DNA from: Coffea arabica | Taxonomy: Eukaryota > Streptophyta > Magnoliopsida > Gentianales > Rubiaceae | Reading direction: 5' to 3' | Assembly (NCBI RefSeq): GCF_036785885.1 | Contig: NC_092317.1 | Location: 8,558,501-8,622,500 of the forward strand | DNA length: 64,000 nucleotides | Shown: positions 62,390 to 64,000 of the stretch, piece after piece | Layout of the letters: every line of letters starts with the position of its first letter | How positions within the stretch are numbered: position 1 is the stretch's first letter | Notes under the pieces: model-generated | What the model was told of the DNA's origin: nothing | Database searches by the model: none | What the model saw: only the letters and a program-made list of their open reading frames with translations | Program-made: the position numbers and the translations under genes

Positions 62390-62546
62390 GGATTAATCTT
62401 TCCTACATTGACATTGTATACACTATCAGCGTTGGATGAATGACAATTATACAAAATTTGAATTTGAAATTTAACTTTTGTACACATGTTATGAATCAAA
62501 CGGTGATTGTGTATACAATGCCAGTGAATATAAGATTTACTCAAAG
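62390..62546. mobile_element. Small MITE, GGATTAATCTTTC-type family (copy 4)
   Basis: Begins GGATTAATCTTTCCTACATT and ends with the inverted TGCCAGTGAATATAAGATTT. TTGTATACACTATCA near the left end is matched by TGTGTATACAATGCC near the right. It is one of four related copies in this window. Confidence 0.6.
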
Positions 62547-64000
62547 TTAAATAGCTTTTGAAGGGCTCATAAACAGTAGCTTCTTTGGAATCAAGTTATT
62601 CTGAATTGCAGAGGGTATATTTTGCAATTCTGTTCAATGAATTTGATTAAACTACCACCGATAATTGGACTTAATTGCTATACATTACATTTCCTTACAG
62701 GAGAACATTAATTTGCTGGAAAGCAGAGGGACTGGTTAGGTATATATTATGGTGAGTTCAGTCGAAAGTTAAAAGACGTTCTGGTTCCTAAATCATCAAA
62801 TTGATAGCTCCATTCACTCTAAAAGCCGTTAATAATAATAATAATAATGGGGCATTTGCTAATTAGTTAGAGTCTAAATAGTTTTAAAAAGAAATTTCAA
62901 AGCTCGGTCTCAATGACATTTGCTAATGAGTAATCCTTAAAATTACATATAAAACGACTGATAACAACAAAATCCATGTCAACGGAAGAAATTAACTTCA
63001 ATTTCAAGGGAACCAAGTCAATTGGGTTCTTGGTTGGTATTTTATGGGGATTGACTGATATTGCACTCTTTTCCTCCCAAAAGGGCATTGGTACAAACAA
63101 CCAGATCAAAGCAAACAATTACCTGGTTGAAAAAAGTGAAAATGCCCAGATGCAAAAGTACAAATCTGGGGAACATTTGCGCCCAGTTCTCTAATTTGGT
63201 GTCATCCACAATCCACATGCCTCGAAATTGTATTCACATGGGTTTTCTACCCATTCTGTTGGCGACCAAGTGACCATGGTTCATGCACTCAACTTACTTT
63301 TGGAAGCGTAGGAAATAGGACTTGTCCTAGTCGCTTGGCCCAGTCGTACTAAGATTTTTCATTTTCTGAGTAGAAAAAAGTTCGAGTGGTTTGATTTCGA
63401 TCACCATCACGATCAGAACATGAATCATAGATCGCTTACAATAGTTTTTAAAGAATGCTCGTTTATATAGTTTTCATTTCATAGATCGCTCGCAAGAATT
63501 TTTATAGATTGCTCATTTATATAGTTCTCATGTCGACAATGAAATTCGAATATACGATCTTTTATATGAAAGTTCTCCGTTCTTACCGAATCAACTTGTA
63601 TTGGCAGTGCTAAGATAGAGTCCCGCATAATTAATTGGAGGCATAGCAAGACAACCAAGACAAGTTCCCTAATTCCCTATCTGCTTATCCTTTTGCCTTC
63701 CCTTTTTTCTTGTTTGATTTTGTATTTGGTCCTTGTCTTGTCTAGTTATTTTTATCTTTATCTTTCTCCAGATGCTTTATACCGAGTAATAACATACATA
63801 TCAAATTTGTTGCAACAGAGCTAGTTGCTTAATACTATTTATTTGTTTCCTAAATCTTGTAAAAGCTCCTAGTTGATTTTTTTTTTTTTTTGTCTTTTTG
63901 ACAAATGTAAAAGGACTTTGTTATGAGATAATTAACTCACATCTGAAATAGCCCCCACCTATCTGGTCATACTAGCAAATTAATTACCGAAAAAATGGAG
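62547..64000. other. Intergenic to the window end
   Basis: No gene is supported. The 72-codon ATG frame at 62976-63194 has no recognisable motif. An ATA/AAT run lies near 62831-62848. Segments near 63425-63475 and 63483-63530 are a short imperfect direct repeat (ATAGATCGCT(T/C)). Confidence 0.4.

Noticed and set aside
62976..63194. 72-codon ATG frame near the window end
   Set aside because: No motif, no promoter or splice context that I can support.

Overview
The window looks like nuclear DNA of a dicot plant. It is AT-rich, its genes have many GT-AG introns, and it holds plant-specific families (a BURP protein, a PTAC10-type plastid transcription protein, a lysine/histidine transporter). 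It is also full of plant transposon types: MULE-type elements with 9-bp target duplications, an L1 element with a plant RNase H tail, SINE-like insertions and an endogenous caulimovirid-like element. I cannot name the species. I see no bacterial features, CRISPR array, rRNA gene or credible free-standing tRNA gene.

Layout. 1-8832: two head-to-head copies of a pararetrovirus-like element (movement protein, capsid/zinc knuckle, aspartic protease) either side of a near-perfect 1.27-kb palindrome. The right copy has no reverse transcriptase after the protease; instead a 123-aa ORF overlaps it by 4 nt, followed by a strong-looking promoter with phased CTGTAGC repeats. 9500-15850: transposon wreckage, including TTAATTAG arrays, a second palindrome, a 1.57-kb MULE-type element with perfect 9-bp target duplications and a 2-kb inverted-repeat element with a MITE inside it. 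17497-18573: an intronless BURP-domain gene (+). 19800-21340: a short retroposon and nested MITEs. 22161-31745: a 12-exon PTAC10/PAP3-like gene (-). 34026-36849: a 7-exon LHT-type amino acid transporter (-). 38099-45745: a MULE-type element split by a full-length L1 (38192-44504), both with exact target duplications. 46886-52213: an 8-exon gene for an uncharacterised Arg/Ser-rich coiled-coil protein (-). 52214-64000: mostly intergenic, with SINEs, MITEs and one small conserved-looking ORF (61683-61889).

The three multi-exon genes were assembled by hand from exon translations. All junctions obey GT-AG and keep phase, giving proteins of 680, 440 and 619 aa. They are unrelated housekeeping or transport genes and show no shared pathway. 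The most unusual material is the palindromic caulimovirid-like pair at the left edge, which runs off the window.
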